NCBI GenBank assembly: GCA_018883245.1
Contig: VEQL01000007.1
Span: 28,315-92,314 of the forward strand
Length of the DNA: 64,000 bases
DNA from: Chthoniobacterales bacterium
GTDB taxonomy: Bacteria > Verrucomicrobiota > Verrucomicrobiia > Chthoniobacterales > JACTMZ01
Direction: 5' to 3'
Each line of letters begins with the position of its first letter. The stretch's first letter is position 1. The position numbers were made by a program, and so were the translations under genes. Below are positions 62,383-64,000 of this stretch, one piece after another. The notes under the pieces are model-generated. The model saw only the letters and a program-made list of their open reading frames with translations, was not told the DNA's origin and searched no databases.

Positions 62383-63470
62383 ACGGCTTGCACGACCGCG
62401 GAGTGATCAGCCGCTACCGGCAATATCTGCCGGTGACCGAAGAAACGCCTGTCGTTTCGATCAACGAGGGATCGACGCCGCTCATCCACTCGCCGAAGTT
62501 GAGCAAACTCGTCGGGCGCGGTGCCGAGGTTTACGTCAAATACGAAGGTTTGAATCCAACCGGATCTTTCAAGGATCGCGGCATGACCATGGCCATTTCG
62601 AAGGCCGTTGAGCGCGGTGCGAAAGCGGTGATCTGCGCGTCGACCGGCAACACCTCCGCCGCCGCGGCAGCCTACGCCGCGCGGGCCGACCTCGCATGTG
62701 CCGTGCTCCTCCCCGCCGGAAAAATCGCCGCGGGCAAACTTCTCCAGGCGTTCATCTACGGGGCGAAAGTTGTCGCGATCCGCGGCAATTTCGACGACGC
62801 GCTGCGCCTCGTGCGTGAACTTGGTGCCGACGGACGTTTCGAGATTGTCAATTCGATCAATCCGTTCCGCATCGAGGGCCAGAAGACCGCATCTTTCGAG
62901 ATCATCGAGGAACTGGGCGATGCGCCCGACATCCACATCCTTCCGGTCGGAAACGCGGGCAACATCACCGCGTATTGGAAGGGCTACCGCGAGTTCCGCG
63001 AACTCGGCAAGGCAACCAAACTCCCGCGCATGACAGGGTTCCAAGCCGCCGGCTCGGCGCCGATTTTCCTCGGTCACGTGGTGGACAAACCGGAGACGAT
63101 TGCCACCGCCATCCGCATCGGCAATCCGGCCAGTTGGGAAAGTGCCGGCGCGGCCGTGAAAGATTCCGGCGGGTGCATCGACATCGTGACCGACGAACAG
63201 ATCCTCGCCGCGCAGCGCTGGCTCGCCGCGGAGGAGGGAATCTTCGTCGAACCGGCGAGCGCGGCCTCCGTCGCGGGATTGATGAAATGTTTTTCCAAGG
63301 ACCGTTGCGCGAACTGCCCGTTCCACCGATATCCGGAAGGCGCGAAGATCGTGCTCACCGTCACCGGCCACGGCCTCAAAGATCCCGAGGCCCCGATGGT
63401 CCACGGATTCAAAGCGCTCGAGGCCGATGCCGACATGGATTCGGTAGCCAAGGTTTTGGGAGTCGATTGA
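62379..63470 (+). CDS. thrC: Threonine synthase
   Basis: 363 residues; PLP enzyme turning O-phosphohomoserine into threonine. The PLP Lys lies in [18 protein letters not shown], followed by [35 protein letters not shown] and [25 protein letters not shown] near the C terminus adds a CxxC pair not seen in the shortest family members. GTG 62379 overlaps the hom stop. thrB is not in the window. Confidence 0.95.
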   Translation: MNGLHDRGVISRYRQYLPVTEETPVVSINEGSTPLIHSPKLSKLVGRGAEVYVKYEGLNPTGSFKDRGMTMAISKAVERGAKAVICASTGNTSAAAAAYAARADLACAVLLPAGKIAAGKLLQAFIYGAKVVAIRGNFDDALRLVRELGADGRFEIVNSINPFRIEGQKTASFEIIEELGDAPDIHILPVGNAGNITAYWKGYREFRELGKATKLPRMTGFQAAGSAPIFLGHVVDKPETIATAIRIGNPASWESAGAAVKDSGGCIDIVTDEQILAAQRWLAAEEGIFVEPASAASVAGLMKCFSKDRCANCPFHRYPEGAKIVLTVTGHGLKDPEAPMVHGFKALEADADMDSVAKVLGVD

Positions 63471-63472
63471 TC

Positions 63473-64000
63473 ATGGCGCTCATTGTCCAAAAATACGGCG
63501 GCACCTCGGTCGGCAATCCCGAGCGCATCAAGAACGTCGCGCGTCGCGTGCTCGAAACGCAAAAAGCCGGAAACAAAGTCGTCGTGGTCGTCTCCGCCAT
63601 GTCGGGCGTCACCGATTCCCTGATCAAACTGGCCCGCGAAGTTTCGGCGCGGCCGAGCGAGCGGGAAATGGACGTGCTCCTCGCCACCGGGGAGCAGACC
63701 ACCATCGCGCTGCTGGCCATGGCCCTGCAGGAAATGGGAACGCGCGCCGTCTCGCTCACCGGCGCCCAGGCCGGCATCGTGACCGACGGAGTCCACACCA
63801 AGGCGAAAATTTTCAACATCACACCGAAGCAGATCCGGGCGCACCTCGACGGAGGCGCGATCGTCATTGTCGCCGGATTCCAGGGACAGACATCCGACGG
63901 CGAGATCACCACGCTCGGGCGCGGCGGATCGGACCTCACGGCGATCGCGCTGGCTGCCGCTCTCAAGGCGGACAAATGCGAGATCTACACCGACGTGGAC
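63473..64000 (+). CDS. lysC: Aspartokinase, N-terminal part
   Basis: First 176 codons of aspartate kinase, cut by the right edge. It phosphorylates aspartate, the first step to lysine, threonine and methionine. [20 protein letters not shown] is the family start, followed by [38 protein letters not shown] and [19 protein letters not shown]. The C-terminal ACT domains lie outside. It starts two bases after the thrC stop. Confidence 0.95.
   Translation, partial: MALIVQKYGGTSVGNPERIKNVARRVLETQKAGNKVVVVVSAMSGVTDSLIKLAREVSARPSEREMDVLLATGEQTTIALLAMALQEMGTRAVSLTGAQAGIVTDGVHTKAKIFNITPKQIRAHLDGGAIVIVAGFQGQTSDGEITTLGRGGSDLTAIALAAALKADKCEIYTDVD

Noticed and set aside
1..64000. CRISPR arrays, tRNAs, insertion sequences or phage genes
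   Set aside because: No regularly spaced repeats, cloverleaf sequences, transposase or integrase motifs were seen on reading both strands.

Overview
The window is high-GC, densely packed bacterial chromosome: about 67 protein genes, many with stop and start codons overlapping by 1-8 bases, no rRNA, tRNA, CRISPR array, prophage or insertion sequence that I could find. The best guess for the host is a member of the Verrucomicrobiota or a close PVC relative. This rests on a Tat-exported Gfo/Idh/MocA oxidoreductase next to a sugar-phosphate isomerase and a DUF6807 remnant, on OprB and ExbB/ExbD/TonB envelope genes showing a Gram-negative cell, on a GuaB3-type IMP dehydrogenase heading the pur operon, and on the cdaA-(cdaR)-glmM order. 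It is an inference from gene content, not a phylogeny.

Layout. 1-1632: seryl-tRNA synthetase (cut by the left edge, minus) divergent from a DnaJ-like co-chaperone. 1728-7436: a secreted subtilisin-like protease, then four overlapping genes (YhaM-like exonuclease, lipoprotein with a C39-like peptidase domain, exported DUF362 protein, squalene/phytoene synthase). 7417-8322: EamA transporter. 8441-12115: phosphate ABC transporter pstS-pstC-pstA-pstB without phoU. 12132-22235 (minus): a seven-gene purine operon guaB3-purN-purL-purQ-purC-purF-purDM in which every junction overlaps; PurL carries two PurS-like halves at its N terminus and PurD is fused in frame to PurM. 22421-24838: a second pstS followed by an OprB-type porin. 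Both pstS genes are preceded by Pho-box-like repeats. 24905-29334: proC, TPR protein, D,D-carboxypeptidase and a UvrD-family helicase. 29339-33695 (minus): His-rich outer-membrane protein, ComEC, two unknown proteins. 33824-34456: ribosomal proteins L21 and L27 with a strong terminator.

34515-36560: ExbB-ExbD-TonB-like system with a small membrane zinc-ribbon protein. 36656-38731: FabF and purine nucleoside phosphorylase. 38785-40843: ECF sigma factor, one-TM protein and an HtrA-like protein that has lost all three catalytic residues. 40847-43684: accA, an unknown protein and ispH. 44128-46576: ArsR regulator, sulfide:quinone oxidoreductase, TusE and DsrE2, a sulfide-handling module. 46832-50504: sugar-type oxidoreductase and isomerase, a truncated DUF6807 gene and a divergent AraC regulator. 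50686-53182: sulfite reductase hemoprotein and Aat. 53186-57087: xseA, a Lon-N-like protein, pyrH, frr and an exported thioredoxin-fold protein. 57091-59328 (minus): cdaA, a 48-residue CdaR-like membrane peptide and glmM. 59437-64000: bifunctional nuclease, ObgE, homoserine dehydrogenase, threonine synthase and aspartokinase (cut by the right edge).

Most genes are core metabolism, but the window carries several unusual architectures: the PurD-PurM fusion, the catalytically dead HtrA behind a sigma factor, the CdaR gene reduced to a membrane anchor, and a phosphate-uptake locus split around the purine operon.
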